A stretch of 37,097 bases of DNA, from the NCBI GenBank assembly GCA_002071385.1, contig MWFB01000019.1:1-37097 (forward strand), written 5' to 3'. The first letter of the stretch is position 1. The number at the start of each line of letters is the position of its first letter. Below, piece after piece: positions 1 to 9,400 of this stretch. The stretch is from Bacteroidetes bacterium ADurb.Bin013 (GTDB lineage: Bacteria > Bacteroidota > Bacteroidia > Bacteroidales > UBA932). The notes beneath the pieces were generated by a model that worked only from the letters and a program-made list of their open reading frames with translations, made no database searches and was not told where the DNA came from. The position numbers and the translations under genes were made by a program.

Positions 1-441
1 CTGAATCAAACGGTACTACAGCTGAACGATATACTGGATAGCGAAAACAGCGGGAACATAAGGGAAAGTCTGAACGCAACACTGGGGCATGTTAATTCGC
101 TGGCAGAGACACTTAACCGTAACTCCGGCCAAATAGACAGGATCTTCATGGGAGTGGACACACTTGCCACAGGGCTGAACAAGGCCATGGCAGACTTGAG
201 TTCCACACTGGATAATTTTGATGATATATCTGCCGGACTGAAGGATGCAGATCTTGCAGGTACGATAGAAGGCCTTCATAAATTACTGGATAATCTGAGC
301 AATCCGGAGGGTACCGTTTCCCTGCTGGGCTCGGATCCTGGACTCTACAACGCTATAACCGATATTATCTCCAGGGCAGACTCCCTGATTCGTCTGATCA
401 GTGATAATCCAAAAAAATACCTGAAAATAACGGTATTTTAA
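1..441 (+). CDS. MlaD/MCE-family lipid transport protein, C-terminal part
   Basis: The reading frame is open from the first base, so the 5' end lies outside the window; 146 residues are visible. The sequence is a long amphipathic helical region with regularly spaced Leu and Asn (repeats of the type LNxxLxxxNL), then a GT-x-SLLGSDPGLY segment and a terminal DNPKKYLKI. That layout is the usual C-terminal tail of Bacteroidetes MCE/MlaD proteins, which are anchored in the inner membrane and work with an ABC transporter to move phospholipids between membranes. The MCE domain itself is not visible, so the family call rests on the tail only. It is followed by 210 A+T-rich bases before dnaA. Confidence 0.75.
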   Translation: MNQTVLQLNDILDSENSGNIRESLNATLGHVNSLAETLNRNSGQIDRIFMGVDTLATGLNKAMADLSSTLDNFDDISAGLKDADLAGTIEGLHKLLDNLSNPEGTVSLLGSDPGLYNAITDIISRADSLIRLISDNPKKYLKITVF

Positions 442-651
442 CTTTTCACTTTTGTCCCAAATGCTGATGTGTCAATAGAAAGCAAAAATCGGGCTTTTTT
501 ACATATCTCATTATCAGTGTTTTAAAATGTTTGCATTTTTTCTTCTTGATTATTAAAGCATTATTGTTTTTTTGAAAAATCCAAACGATTTTCATTTTTT
601 TTTACCATTTTTTTCAACCATTTTTGTATACCAAATCCCCCAAATTTGAAT
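442..651. other. A+T-rich intergenic region ahead of dnaA
   Basis: This gap of about 210 bases is rich in T runs and holds no convincing open frame. I looked for DnaA boxes (TTATCCACA and close variants) and for a TTTG-N19-TAnnTTTG promoter and found neither clearly. It must contain the dnaA promoter unless dnaA is co-transcribed with the MCE gene. It is not supported as an origin of replication. Confidence 0.5.
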
Positions 652-2067
652 ATGGCCCCGTCCCCTCACAAGATTGTATGGAATAATTGTCTGAATATCA
701 TCAGGGATAATATTCAACCTTCAAGTTATAACACATGGTTTGAACCCATCATACCGTTACAACTAAAGAACAATGTTTTGACAATTGAGGTGCCTTCTCA
801 TTTTTTCCGGGAGTACATTGAAGAGCATTTCATTGACCTTCTGGGTCATTCCCTGCGAAAAGAGTTGGGAAGCATGGCAAAACTTGAGTACTGCGTCAAA
901 GTGGACTCACACAGCAAGGGTATGCCTCTGCCACAACAGGGACAGACACAATTCCAGAACAAGGCCATTCCTTTTTCCAGGATAAACAGGGATGAAGTTG
1001 CCAGTCCCTATGTCATACCCGGTATACGCCAGGTCAAGATCGATCCCCAACTGAACCCTGCCTATTCCTTCGATAATTTTGTGGAAGGATCCTGCAACCG
1101 CCTGGCCCGTACTGCCGGGTTAAGCATAGCCGACAAACCCGGAGGACCTTTCAATCCTTTATTCGTATACGGGGGATCCGGTCTGGGCAAGACACACCTT
1201 GGACAAGCCATAGGGATTGAGATAAAGAAAAGGATGCCTGAAAAAATCGTCTTGTACGTGTCGGCCAACCTCTTCCAGATCCAGTTCATGGATGCAGTGA
1301 ATGTGAAAAACAAGCTGACCGATTTCATGCACTTTTATCAAATGATCGACGTGCTGATCATTGACGACGTGCAGGATTTTGCGGGAAAACCGGGAACCCA
1401 GAATGCATACTTCAACATTTTCAACCATTTGCATCAATCCGGAAAACAACTGATCCTGACAAGCGACAAAGCACCGGTAGATCTCAAGGATTTGGACGAC
1501 AGGCTGTTGTCAAGATTCAAATGGGGGCTTTCTGCCGAATTGCAATCTCCGGACTATGCCACACGACTGGCCATCCTTGAAAAGAAATGTTACAACGAGG
1601 GTGTGGAAGTCCCAAGGGAGGTTCTTGAGTTCATTGCCAGCCAGGTTACCACTAATATCCGTGAGATAGAGGGTACATTCTGCTCGTTGCTGGCACAGTC
1701 AACCTTCAATAAACAGCCCGTCACGCTCAAGCTGGCGCAGGGAATCACAGACAGACTGGTCAATTCCATGCCCAGAGAAGTGTCAGTACAGGATATTCAG
1801 AAGACAGTATGCAATTATTTTGGCATTACTCATGACGTTCTTCTGTCAAAGACAAGAAAACGGGAAATATGCCAGGCCCGGCAAATCGCCATGTACCTGA
1901 GCCGGAATATGACAAAGAACTCTCTCTCTACCATAGGATCCATGATTGGCGGTAAAGATCATGCTACCGTACTTCACTCATACAATACTGTGTGCAATTT
2001 GATGGACACAGACCGGACATTCCGCCAATACGTGACCGACATTGAGAAGAGTCTCAAGAACGGTTAA
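652..2067 (+). CDS. dnaA: Chromosomal replication initiator protein DnaA
   Basis: DnaA binds DnaA boxes at the origin and, in its ATP form, opens the duplex and helps load DnaB. The product is 471 residues from the ATG at 652; a TTG two codons upstream (646) is also in frame but less likely. Domain I is the first 85 or so residues (VWNNCLNIIRDNI, NTWFEPI), the linker is short, and the AAA+ domain carries Walker A GGSGLGKTHL near residues 174-183, Walker B VLIIDDVQ and an RLLSRFKWG sensor region. Domain IV has the DnaA signature around GGKDHATVLHSYNTV, the box-recognition helix-turn-helix. The length is normal for the phylum. pepD follows after 11 bases. Confidence 0.97.
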   Translation: MAPSPHKIVWNNCLNIIRDNIQPSSYNTWFEPIIPLQLKNNVLTIEVPSHFFREYIEEHFIDLLGHSLRKELGSMAKLEYCVKVDSHSKGMPLPQQGQTQFQNKAIPFSRINRDEVASPYVIPGIRQVKIDPQLNPAYSFDNFVEGSCNRLARTAGLSIADKPGGPFNPLFVYGGSGLGKTHLGQAIGIEIKKRMPEKIVLYVSANLFQIQFMDAVNVKNKLTDFMHFYQMIDVLIIDDVQDFAGKPGTQNAYFNIFNHLHQSGKQLILTSDKAPVDLKDLDDRLLSRFKWGLSAELQSPDYATRLAILEKKCYNEGVEVPREVLEFIASQVTTNIREIEGTFCSLLAQSTFNKQPVTLKLAQGITDRLVNSMPREVSVQDIQKTVCNYFGITHDVLLSKTRKREICQARQIAMYLSRNMTKNSLSTIGSMIGGKDHATVLHSYNTVCNLMDTDRTFRQYVTDIEKSLKNG

Positions 2068-2078
2068 ACCTCTTTGTG

Positions 2079-3527
2079 ATGAACACTCCGGAACCCTATT
2101 CCGTATTTGGCTTTTTTTTTGAACTCTGCAGGATCCCTCGCGAAAGTGGCAATGAATCCGGTGTGACCCGGTACCTGGAACAATTCGCCAAAGACAGGAA
2201 ACTGGATTACCAGACAGATAAGACAGGCAATGTTGTTATCCGTAAAGCCGCCTCGGCGGGGAAAGAAAACAGCCCCTGTGTGGTTTTGCAGAGCCACATC
2301 GATATGGTTTGCGAAAAAAATGCCGATACTGTGTTTGATTTTTCCAAAGATGCCATACAGTATTACATAGAGGATGGCTGGCTCAGGGCAAGGGGAACCA
2401 CCCTGGGGGCAGATGACGGTATTGGCGTTGCGGCCTCGCTTGCTGTACTGGATGACGATTCGCTGGAACACGGACCGCTGGAATGTCTATTTACAGTTTC
2501 AGAAGAAATCGGTCTTGACGGTGCTCGCGCTGTTGCCCCCGGTTTTATCAAGGGTACTATCCTGCTGAACCTGGATTCAGAAGATGAAGGAGAAGTGTTC
2601 ATTGGTTGTGCAGGAGGAATAGACACAATAGCCTGTTTTTCATACCATTCCATACCCACCTTGCCTACTGGTCTTACTGCCCTCTCGGTGAGCATATCAG
2701 GAGGGACGGGAGGACACAGCGGAGACGAGATCCACAAGGACCTGTGCAACGCAGTGCAGGTGCTTGCCCGTTTTCTCTGGAAAGCACAGCAACATTTTAG
2801 TGTTGACATAAGCTCACTCTCCGGCGGTAACAAACGTAATGCAATTGCCAGGGAAGCCAGTGCCGTTTGTGTTATAAGAAAAGAAGACGAAGCCTCTTTC
2901 AGGGAATTATTCAGTCATATGGCCGCGGATTGGGAAAAAGAATACAAGCATACGGATCCTGAACTTCAGAGCCAGATCCTTTCCTGCCAGTTTCCGGATG
3001 CGGTAATTGAAAGGAAGACAGCCCGGAACCTTGTATCTGCACTGTATTCCTGCCCCCATGGAGTGCTTGCCATGAGCAAGGATGTTCCCGGTCTGGTGGA
3101 GACATCAACCAATCTGGCTTCGGTGAAAATGGAGCCGGACAACCATCTCATCCGCATTGGAAGCAGCCAGCGGAGTGCCATCAACTCGGCAAGAAGAAAC
3201 GCGGCGTCCCGGATTGAAAGCCTCTTTTTGCTGGCCGGTGCAGAAGTCACACACCAGGGTGAATACCCGGGGTGGGCACCCAATCCTGATTCTCCCACAC
3301 TGAAGATATGTGTTCAGGCTTACCAGGAGCTGTTCAACACCCCGGTAAAAGTCAAAGCAATCCACGCCGGGCTTGAATGCGGCATTTTCCTGGATGCGTA
3401 TCCTTACCTGGATATGATCTCTATTGGTCCTACCCTGAAAGGAGTGCATTCTCCGGCCGAAAGGCTTGACATAGAAAGTACGGCAAAATTCTGGGCTTTG
3501 CTGCTCAAGATACTTAAGATGGTTTGA
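2079..3527 (+). CDS. pepD: Aminoacyl-histidine dipeptidase (peptidase D, M20C)
   Basis: This is a cytosolic di-zinc peptidase that hydrolyses Xaa-His and other dipeptides. It has 482 residues from the ATG at 2079; a GTG one codon earlier is an alternative start. M20 metal-site motifs appear in order: LQSHIDMVCEKN (first His), GADDGIGVAA (bridging Asp), SEEIGLDGA (catalytic and metal Glu pair), a later LDSEDEGEV (Asp) and GVHSPAERLD near the C terminus (last His). The lid domain starts around SGGTGGHSGDEIHKD. Length and motif order match PepD of the Bacteroidetes. It sits between dnaA (11-base gap) and rpe (1-base gap) and is probably co-transcribed with rpe. Confidence 0.93.
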   Translation: MNTPEPYSVFGFFFELCRIPRESGNESGVTRYLEQFAKDRKLDYQTDKTGNVVIRKAASAGKENSPCVVLQSHIDMVCEKNADTVFDFSKDAIQYYIEDGWLRARGTTLGADDGIGVAASLAVLDDDSLEHGPLECLFTVSEEIGLDGARAVAPGFIKGTILLNLDSEDEGEVFIGCAGGIDTIACFSYHSIPTLPTGLTALSVSISGGTGGHSGDEIHKDLCNAVQVLARFLWKAQQHFSVDISSLSGGNKRNAIAREASAVCVIRKEDEASFRELFSHMAADWEKEYKHTDPELQSQILSCQFPDAVIERKTARNLVSALYSCPHGVLAMSKDVPGLVETSTNLASVKMEPDNHLIRIGSSQRSAINSARRNAASRIESLFLLAGAEVTHQGEYPGWAPNPDSPTLKICVQAYQELFNTPVKVKAIHAGLECGIFLDAYPYLDMISIGPTLKGVHSPAERLDIESTAKFWALLLKILKMV

Positions 3528-3528
3528 T

Positions 3529-4170
3529 ATGGGAAAAGTAGCGGTATCAATGCTTTCAGCTGATTTCGGACACCTGGCGGATTCCTGCCGTATGGTGAAC
3601 CAAAGCATTGCCTGGAGTATCCATCTGGACGTGATGGACGGCGTTTTTGTCCCTAATATATCCTATGGTTTTCCCGTTATCCAGGCTATTGCGCGATATG
3701 CAAGAAAGCCCATGGATGCCCACCTGATGACAGTGGAACCTTCCCGCTATTATGAGCGCTACAGGGAGCTTGGCGTAGAATGGCTGACAGTTCACTATGA
3801 AACTTGTCCTCACCTGAACCGGGATCTGCAGGAGATCCGCCGTCTGGGGATGAAAGCAGGCATCGCCTTGAATCCGGCTACACCTGTTTCAGTCCTGGAA
3901 CAAGCCGTTTATTCAGCTGACCTTGTGCTGGTAATGTCTGTCAATCCCGGCTTTGGAGGTCAGGCTTTCATTGAGGAATCCTTAGAAAAAATAAACCGCC
4001 TCGACAGGATCAGAAAAGAGAAAGGACTGGATTTCCTGATACAGGTGGATGGAGGGATCAACGATTCTAATGCCCGTATACTATACGAAAACGGCGCAGA
4101 TATTCTTGTTGCAGGAAATTATGTTTTCAAATCCCCGGATCCTCTGGCTGCTATCACCGCTATCTCTTAA
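3529..4170 (+). CDS. rpe: Ribulose-phosphate 3-epimerase
   Basis: Rpe interconverts ribulose 5-phosphate and xylulose 5-phosphate in the pentose phosphate pathway. The 213-residue (beta/alpha)8 protein shows all family landmarks: SMLSADFGHL at the N terminus, HLDVMDGVFVPN (metal His and catalytic Asp), DAHLMTVEP, LVMSVNPGFGGQAF and IQVDGGIND (second catalytic Asp), then ADILVAGNYVFK for phosphate binding. The ATG lies one base after the pepD stop, which suggests translational coupling. The 3' end overlaps the convergent psd gene by 11 bases, so no terminator fits between them. Confidence 0.96.
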   Translation: MGKVAVSMLSADFGHLADSCRMVNQSIAWSIHLDVMDGVFVPNISYGFPVIQAIARYARKPMDAHLMTVEPSRYYERYRELGVEWLTVHYETCPHLNRDLQEIRRLGMKAGIALNPATPVSVLEQAVYSADLVLVMSVNPGFGGQAFIEESLEKINRLDRIRKEKGLDFLIQVDGGINDSNARILYENGADILVAGNYVFKSPDPLAAITAIS

Positions 4171-4822
4171 GCGTGGCGATCAAAGTTTCGCATCCCCATA
4201 CCCTCTGTCCCTTTCTGACCTTTACTTCTGCATCCGGTGGCAGCAAGACATCCACCCGTGACCCGAACTTGATGATCCCCATTTCGCTGCACTGCAGCAC
4301 CTGTTTTCCGGTCCTGGCTTTGCACACTACACGACGGGCCATCAATCCGGCTATCTGTCTGACTCCAATAAGTGTGTTGTCCTGTTTTACAAACAATGTT
4401 GTGTGCTCGTTCTTGTCTGATGATTTTGGATGCCAGGCAACCATCTTATCTCCTGGATGGTATTTATAGTAGACAATGTCCCCGCCGCAGGGATACCAGT
4501 TCACGTGTACGTTGAAGAGGTTCATGAAAATTGAAACCTGTAACCTTTTTTCCTGAAGATATTCATTCACCTGCACCTCCTGGATCATTACAATCCTGCC
4601 ATCGGCAGGAGAGACAATACCATCATCCCTTATCAGGATGTTGCGACTGGGTATCCGGAAAAACATCATGGTCTGGACCAGCAACAACACCGACAACAGG
4701 ATGAATGAAGCAAGCACCCAGATATTGTATGGTGAAAAAGCAAGGATCACCACAAGAAAAATGGTCACAACAGACATTACTACCAGTATGGTGCTTTGGC
4801 CTTCTTTATGGATCCTCATCAT
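4160..4822 (-). CDS. psd: Phosphatidylserine decarboxylase proenzyme
   Basis: This pyruvoyl-dependent membrane enzyme decarboxylates phosphatidylserine to phosphatidylethanolamine. At 220 residues it is the short form of the family. Two hydrophobic segments lie near residues 12-34 and 36-56. VSPADG (about 70-75) and SIFMNLFNVHVNWYP (about 97-111) are family motifs, and IIKFGSRVDVLLP contains the Gly187-Ser188 self-cleavage site that yields the alpha-chain pyruvoyl group. The residue after the Gly-Ser pair is Arg, as in this short subfamily, not Thr as in E. coli. The gene starts 3 bases after cdsA stops, and cdsA makes the CDP-diacylglycerol from which phosphatidylserine is built, so the two act in one pathway. 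Confidence 0.94.
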   Translation of the reverse strand: MMRIHKEGQSTILVVMSVVTIFLVVILAFSPYNIWVLASFILLSVLLLVQTMMFFRIPSRNILIRDDGIVSPADGRIVMIQEVQVNEYLQEKRLQVSIFMNLFNVHVNWYPCGGDIVYYKYHPGDKMVAWHPKSSDKNEHTTLFVKQDNTLIGVRQIAGLMARRVVCKARTGKQVLQCSEMGIIKFGSRVDVLLPPDAEVKVRKGQRVWGCETLIATLKR

Positions 4823-4825
4823 ATA

Positions 4826-5665
4826 TCAACCTTTGAATATGACAAACAACACATACACTATGGCAATGGGCATCGCTATAAGGGCTCCGTCAAAACGGTC
4901 CAGCAATCCGCCGTGGCCCGGCATGATATGGCCTGTGTCTTTGACCCCGAAATGTCTCTTCATTGCCGATTCTGTCAAATCTCCAACAACTCCCAATATA
5001 CTGATAATCAATGATAATATCAGACAATGAGTCCAATGGAACGGCAACATTTCCAGCTTCCATAAAAGCAGTCCGGTGGCCACGGAAAAAACAAGGCTTC
5101 CTGCTAGTCCTTCCCACGATTTTTTCGGGGAAATCCTGGGATACAGTTTGTGCCCGTTTTTCTGCCCGAAACCCATACCAATAAGGTAGCCGCCTACATC
5201 AGATACCCAGAGCAGGATGAACAGTACCAGCAGGTACATTCCCTGGAACATACCCAGTGAATTGAATACCAGAAAATTGAAGGTCGAAAAAGGAACGGCT
5301 ATGTATACCAGTGGCAAAAAGAGATAGGCTGCATATTGAAAAACATTTTCGGACTTGTTGAACAATACGGTAATCCAAGTCACCGTTACAGGCAGTGGCA
5401 GGAACAGGAGGAAGTAACGTGCTGTCCAGACTCCGTAACGCGACATGATATAAGTGCCCAGGAATATCATGACGGCGGAAAGAAAACCAAATATCTGTCC
5501 GGCCTTGTTCCATGAACCCAGGGACATCCTGTAATACTCTATCACCATGATCCCCACGCAGGCTGTCATCAGGATGGCATATCCAAAAGGGTGCAGGAGT
5601 AGTCCTGCAATCATCAGAATTAAGAATACCAGGCCGCTTAAAGACCTTTTAATTAACGTGTTCAC
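4826..5665 (-). CDS. cdsA: Phosphatidate cytidylyltransferase (CDP-diglyceride synthase)
   Basis: CdsA joins CTP and phosphatidic acid to give CDP-diacylglycerol, the precursor of all membrane phospholipids. The protein has 279 residues and is mostly membrane helices. It carries DVGGYLIGMGFG, PRISPKKSWEGLAGSL and the complete C-terminal signature that begins SAMKRHFGVKDTG and ends GGLLDRFDGAL. The start codon overlaps the end of ftsH by 17 bases, and psd follows after 3 bases, so ftsH-cdsA-psd reads as one transcription unit. Confidence 0.95.
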   Translation of the reverse strand: MNTLIKRSLSGLVFLILMIAGLLLHPFGYAILMTACVGIMVIEYYRMSLGSWNKAGQIFGFLSAVMIFLGTYIMSRYGVWTARYFLLFLPLPVTVTWITVLFNKSENVFQYAAYLFLPLVYIAVPFSTFNFLVFNSLGMFQGMYLLVLFILLWVSDVGGYLIGMGFGQKNGHKLYPRISPKKSWEGLAGSLVFSVATGLLLWKLEMLPFHWTHCLILSLIISILGVVGDLTESAMKRHFGVKDTGHIMPGHGGLLDRFDGALIAMPIAIVYVLFVIFKG

Positions 5666-7640
5666 TATTTTCCGTAGCGTTAATTGTCTCTTCCTGAGGC
5701 GTTTCTACAGATGGACGTTTACCGAAAATCGCTTCCAGGTCATCGGCAAAAATCACTTCCTTATCCAACAGCTGGTTAGCCAGCTTAAGAAATCCCTCGT
5801 TATTTTGTTTCAAAACCTTGCGTGCTGTATCGTAAGCTTCGTCTATAATCCGTCTGACTTCTTTGTCGATGAGCTGCGCCGTCGTTTCACTATAGGGTTT
5901 CCCCAGGTTGAATCCGGCATTTTCAGTAGAATCATAGAAAGAAACATTCCCGATTTTCTCACTCATCCCAAAATAGGCAACCATCGCATAAGCCTGGCGG
6001 GTTACCTTTTCCAGGTCATTCATAGCTCCTGTGGAAATTTGACCTATCATCAACTCCTCTGCAGCCCGCCCTCCAAGGGCAGAAGCCATTTCATCCATCA
6101 TTTGCTCAACTGTTGTGATCTGGCGTTCTTCAGGCAGGTACCAGGCCGCCCCAAGAGCCCGGCCTCTTGGAATGATGGTAACCTTGAGCAGCGGGTTTGC
6201 GTGCTTCAACATCCAGCTTACGGTCGCATGTCCGCTTTCATGGAAAGCTATGGTGCGTTTTTCCTGCGGACTGATAATCTTGCTCTTTCTTTCCAGTCCG
6301 CCCACAATGCGGTCTACGGCATCCAGGAAATCCTGCTTCTGTATTTCTTTCTTGTTTTTACGTGCAGCTATCAGGGCTGCCTCGTTGCAGACATTGGCGA
6401 TATCTGCGCCTGAAAAACCGGGCGTCTGTTTTGCCAGGAATCCCAGGTCAAACCCTTCTTCCAGTCTTAATCCCTGCGAATGGACCTTGAAAATTTCATG
6501 ACGTTCCTTTAACTCGGGCAGGTCAACATGTATCTGACGGTCAAACCGTCCCGCGCGCATCAAGGCCTTATCAAGGACATCGGCGCGGTTGGTGGCTGCC
6601 AGTATGATCACACCACTGTTGGACCCAAACCCGTCCATTTCTGTAAGGAGCTGGTTCAGTGTGTTTTCTCTTTCATCATTCGATGTAAATCCGGTATTCT
6701 TGCTCCGGGCCCTGCCCACGGCATCAATTTCATCGATAAAAACAATGCAGGGTGCTTTCTCTTTGGCCTGCCTGAACAGGTCCCTGACCCTGGATGCCCC
6801 CACTCCGACAAACATTTCAACGAAATCAGAGCCCGAGATGGAAAAGAAAGGAACGTTCGCTTCTCCGGCCACAGCTTTGGCAAGCAGTGTTTTTCCCGTT
6901 CCCGGGGGCCCAACCAGCAATGCGCCTTTTGGGATCTTGCCACCAAGGTTGGTATACTTGCCGGGGTTCCTCAGAAAATCCACTATCTCCATGATTTCAA
7001 CCTTGGCTTCTTCCAGGCCGGCAACATCCTTGAACGTGACATTGGCAACGGTTTTGTCTTTTTCGAAGAGCTTTGCCTGTGAACGGCCTACATTGAATAT
7101 GCCACCGCCACCGGAACCCCCTTCGGATCCCCTGGACATTCGCCTGAACATGAATATCCACATCACTATCAGCAAAGCAGGAAAGAGAAGCCAGTCAATG
7201 ATCCGTCCCCAGTAACTGGTGCGCTGTTCTATCTCAATTTTAAAACGCTGCTCTTCCTGAAGTGAATTACGTAAAACCTCGAATTGTTCTTCAGCGTCAA
7301 AATTTTCTGTGACAATAAAATAAAACTGTGGAGCAAATTTGGGTACCTTGTCTCCGAATTTTGCCTTGTATTTTTCAAGCGCATCCGGTTTGATATACAA
7401 CTCGGCACGTTGCATATTGCTGATATACACAATTTTCTCAATTTCACCCCCGGGTCCCATCTGCTCCTTGACAGTGATCCACTCTGTTTTCACAGGCTCT
7501 CCGGACCTGTTGGCAAACATGAAATAGACAATCAGCGCAATCAATATGACATAAACCCATAGAAAAGGGTTAAAGCGCCTTTTTGGCTGCAGCAGGGGTG
7601 ATTTATTGGGTTTGTTCTTGTTGGGGAAATTTCCGTTCAT
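5649..7640 (-). CDS. ftsH: ATP-dependent zinc metalloprotease FtsH
   Basis: FtsH is a hexameric inner-membrane AAA+ protease that extracts and degrades misfolded membrane proteins and short-lived regulators. The 663-residue product has transmembrane segments near 28-43 and 148-166 with a periplasmic domain between them, then a Gly-rich linker (about 170-184). The AAA+ domain has Walker A GPPGTGKT (about 244-251), Walker [13 protein letters not shown] (299-310) and the second region of homology [13 protein letters not shown]. The zinc site is HESGH at 467-471. Length and layout are typical. The end overlaps cdsA, and rsfS lies 16 bases upstream. Confidence 0.98.
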   Translation of the reverse strand: MNGNFPNKNKPNKSPLLQPKRRFNPFLWVYVILIALIVYFMFANRSGEPVKTEWITVKEQMGPGGEIEKIVYISNMQRAELYIKPDALEKYKAKFGDKVPKFAPQFYFIVTENFDAEEQFEVLRNSLQEEQRFKIEIEQRTSYWGRIIDWLLFPALLIVMWIFMFRRMSRGSEGGSGGGGIFNVGRSQAKLFEKDKTVANVTFKDVAGLEEAKVEIMEIVDFLRNPGKYTNLGGKIPKGALLVGPPGTGKTLLAKAVAGEANVPFFSISGSDFVEMFVGVGASRVRDLFRQAKEKAPCIVFIDEIDAVGRARSKNTGFTSNDERENTLNQLLTEMDGFGSNSGVIILAATNRADVLDKALMRAGRFDRQIHVDLPELKERHEIFKVHSQGLRLEEGFDLGFLAKQTPGFSGADIANVCNEAALIAARKNKKEIQKQDFLDAVDRIVGGLERKSKIISPQEKRTIAFHESGHATVSWMLKHANPLLKVTIIPRGRALGAAWYLPEERQITTVEQMMDEMASALGGRAAEELMIGQISTGAMNDLEKVTRQAYAMVAYFGMSEKIGNVSFYDSTENAGFNLGKPYSETTAQLIDKEVRRIIDEAYDTARKVLKQNNEGFLKLANQLLDKEVIFADDLEAIFGKRPSVETPQEETINATENSEHVN

Positions 7641-7656
7641 AATTAAATCCTATTCA

Positions 7657-7995
7657 TTAAGTGTAGTGCCTGGTAACCGCATCGGCCCAGAGATCTTCCA
7701 GGTGGTAAAACCGCCTGTACTCTGTCTGGAAAATATGAACTACAATATCGCTGTAGTCCAGGATAACCCAGAAACGGTTTTCTTTTCCCTGGCTTCTTCT
7801 AACCTTCCGTCCGGCTTTCAGGATCATTTGTTCTTCGACATTGTCTGCGATCGCAGCAACCTGCACACCGGAATCGGCATTACAGATGACAAAATAATCG
7901 CAGATTGTTGTACCCAGTTTTCTCAGATCCAGGCTGGATACATCTTGCGCTTTTTTGTCAAGCATTGCCCCGGCAATTATTTCAACTTCTTTCAT
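7657..7995 (-). CDS. rsfS: Ribosomal silencing factor RsfS
   Basis: RsfS binds ribosomal protein L14 and blocks subunit joining when nutrients are limiting. The 112-residue protein shows the family core: KAQDVSSLDLRKL, CDYFVICNADSGVQVAAIADNVEE, then WVILDYSDIVVHIF and RRFYHLEDLWADA at the C terminus. It lies just upstream of ftsH in the same direction, a frequent pairing in this phylum, and is divergent from birA with 53 bases between the starts. A TACCTTTG match to the Bacteroidetes -7 element lies on the minus strand at 8016-8023, but I see no good -33 partner. Confidence 0.93.
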   Translation of the reverse strand: MKEVEIIAGAMLDKKAQDVSSLDLRKLGTTICDYFVICNADSGVQVAAIADNVEEQMILKAGRKVRRSQGKENRFWVILDYSDIVVHIFQTEYRRFYHLEDLWADAVTRHYT

Positions 7996-8048
7996 TCGTT
8001 ACTTTCTGTTCCTTACAAAGGTAAGGATAAATTAGTATTTTTGCGACC

Positions 8049-8708
8049 ATGTTTAGCTTGCATATCATCAGGTTCGATGAAATAGATTCGACCAACACGG
8101 AAGCCCGCCGCAACCTGGAACATGCCAGGGAAGGTACTGTATGGACTGCCTCTTTCCAGACAAACGGACGCGGACAATATACCCGCAGATGGGAAAGCGT
8201 CAAGGGCCTGAACCTGCTGGCCACCCTGCTGCTAAGACCTGTTTTTCTTCCTGCAAACAAACAATTCCTTATTTCAAAGTGCACAGCGCTGGCCATCTGC
8301 GATTTTCTTGTCACCCTTGGCTTGTCTCCACGCATTAAATGGCCAAACGACATTTATATCGGTCCCAACAAGATCTGCGGGATTCTCATTGAGCATCAGC
8401 TTTCGGGGAACAACCTGACTTCCAGTATTATCGGGTTTGGGATCAATGTCAATCAAGAACAATTCGGGGGAGCTCCCAATCCCACATCCATTGTATTGGA
8501 AACAGGTATCCGGTACAATGTGGATGAATTGTTACCGAAGGTACTCCTACACATACAAAAGTGGTACCAAACACTATATGACGGGGATAGCGGTAAAATT
8601 GACAGGTCTTATGAAAAGCTGCTTGTCAATGAACCGGATTACGAAAAGAACCGGGCTATGGATCCGGCAAATTCTTTGGCTGCGATCCCGGGACCATCCT
8701 CAGACTGA
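8049..8708 (+). CDS. birA: Biotin--[acetyl-CoA-carboxylase] ligase, C-terminally truncated
   Basis: BirA activates biotin as biotinyl-AMP and attaches it to the carrier-protein lysine. The 219-residue product lacks an N-terminal HTH repressor domain, so it is the ligase-only form. Family motifs are FDEIDSTNTEA, TNGRGQYTRRW (biotinyl-AMP loop, about 38-48), RIKWPNDIYI and SIIGFGINVNQ. The last 23 or so residues (from about 197) are encoded opposite the 3' end of pyrF and have no family character. The small C-terminal beta-barrel domain usual in the family is absent. A TATTTTTG -7-like element lies at 8036-8043, so any leader would be very short. Catalytic residues are intact; activity without the C-terminal domain is uncertain. 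Confidence 0.88.
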   Translation: MFSLHIIRFDEIDSTNTEARRNLEHAREGTVWTASFQTNGRGQYTRRWESVKGLNLLATLLLRPVFLPANKQFLISKCTALAICDFLVTLGLSPRIKWPNDIYIGPNKICGILIEHQLSGNNLTSSIIGFGINVNQEQFGGAPNPTSIVLETGIRYNVDELLPKVLLHIQKWYQTLYDGDSGKIDRSYEKLLVNEPDYEKNRAMDPANSLAAIPGPSSD

Positions 8709-9400
8709 ACAATTGCCCTGGAAACATTGATCAGGATATCTCCCTGGGGCGTTTTTGCATGCTGCATCACCTCTTCCACTGTCCCTCCCTGCGCCCCTAC
8801 CCCGGGGATGAGCAGAAACCGGTCAGGTGCCATTGCCCTCACCAGACGCAACATGTCAGGCCGGGTTGCACCGGCCACATACATCAGTTTGTCTCTGCCG
8901 GCCCAGGTATTGGCCTTTTCAATGACTTTCTGGAAAAGCGGGGCGCCATCCGGTGTCAAGGAAAACTGAAAATCTGCTGCGGACGTGTTGGATGTAAGGG
9001 CAAGCAGGATGACCCATTTGTCCCGGTATGCAAGAAAGGGTTCCACCGCGTCATAACCCATGTAAGGAGACAGTGTCACGGCATCAAAATCCATTCTCTC
9101 AAAAAATGTCCGGGCGTATTGCACTGCCGTGTTCCCAATATCACCTCTTTTGGCATCTGCAATCAGGAAGTGATCCGGAAACCGGGAGCGTATGTAGGAA
9201 ACCGTTTCTTCCATACACTTCCATCCTTTCCAGCCGTGAGCCTCAAAAAAAGCTGTATTTGCTTTGAAAGCAACGCAATATGGAGCGGTCTCCTCAACAA
9301 TCCGCCTGATCGGCTCAAAAGAAATGGAAGAAATGTCCAATCCAACGCAGAGGCAGCTGCGTTTTTCCAGTATCAGCCGGTTAAGTGTTTGACGGTTCAT
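8639..9400 (-). CDS. pyrF: Orotidine 5'-phosphate decarboxylase
   Basis: PyrF decarboxylates OMP to UMP, the last step of de novo pyrimidine synthesis. The 253-residue protein belongs to the longer PyrF subfamily 2: LCVGLDISS near the N terminus, FKANTAFFEAHG, the catalytic DAKRGDIGNTA motif, TLSPYMGYDAVEPF, and LLIPGVGAQGGTVEE for phosphate binding. The C terminus (AKEFAGSIARFFS) looks complete, so pyrF keeps its normal end while the convergent birA overlaps it by 70 bases. Its start overlaps the end of prfA by 20 bases, implying co-transcription with prfA. Confidence 0.95.
   Translation of the reverse strand: MNRQTLNRLILEKRSCLCVGLDISSISFEPIRRIVEETAPYCVAFKANTAFFEAHGWKGWKCMEETVSYIRSRFPDHFLIADAKRGDIGNTAVQYARTFFERMDFDAVTLSPYMGYDAVEPFLAYRDKWVILLALTSNTSAADFQFSLTPDGAPLFQKVIEKANTWAGRDKLMYVAGATRPDMLRLVRAMAPDRFLLIPGVGAQGGTVEEVMQHAKTPQGDILINVSRAIVQSEDGPGIAAKEFAGSIARFFS

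Noticed and set aside
442-651. Possible oriC upstream of dnaA
   Set aside because: A+T-rich but no DnaA boxes are readable, and in Bacteroidetes dnaA is often away from the origin.
5547-6413. 288-codon open frame on the plus strand opposite ftsH and cdsA
   Set aside because: Shadow of ftsH; composition is rich in Phe, Leu, Arg and Cys with no recognisable motif.
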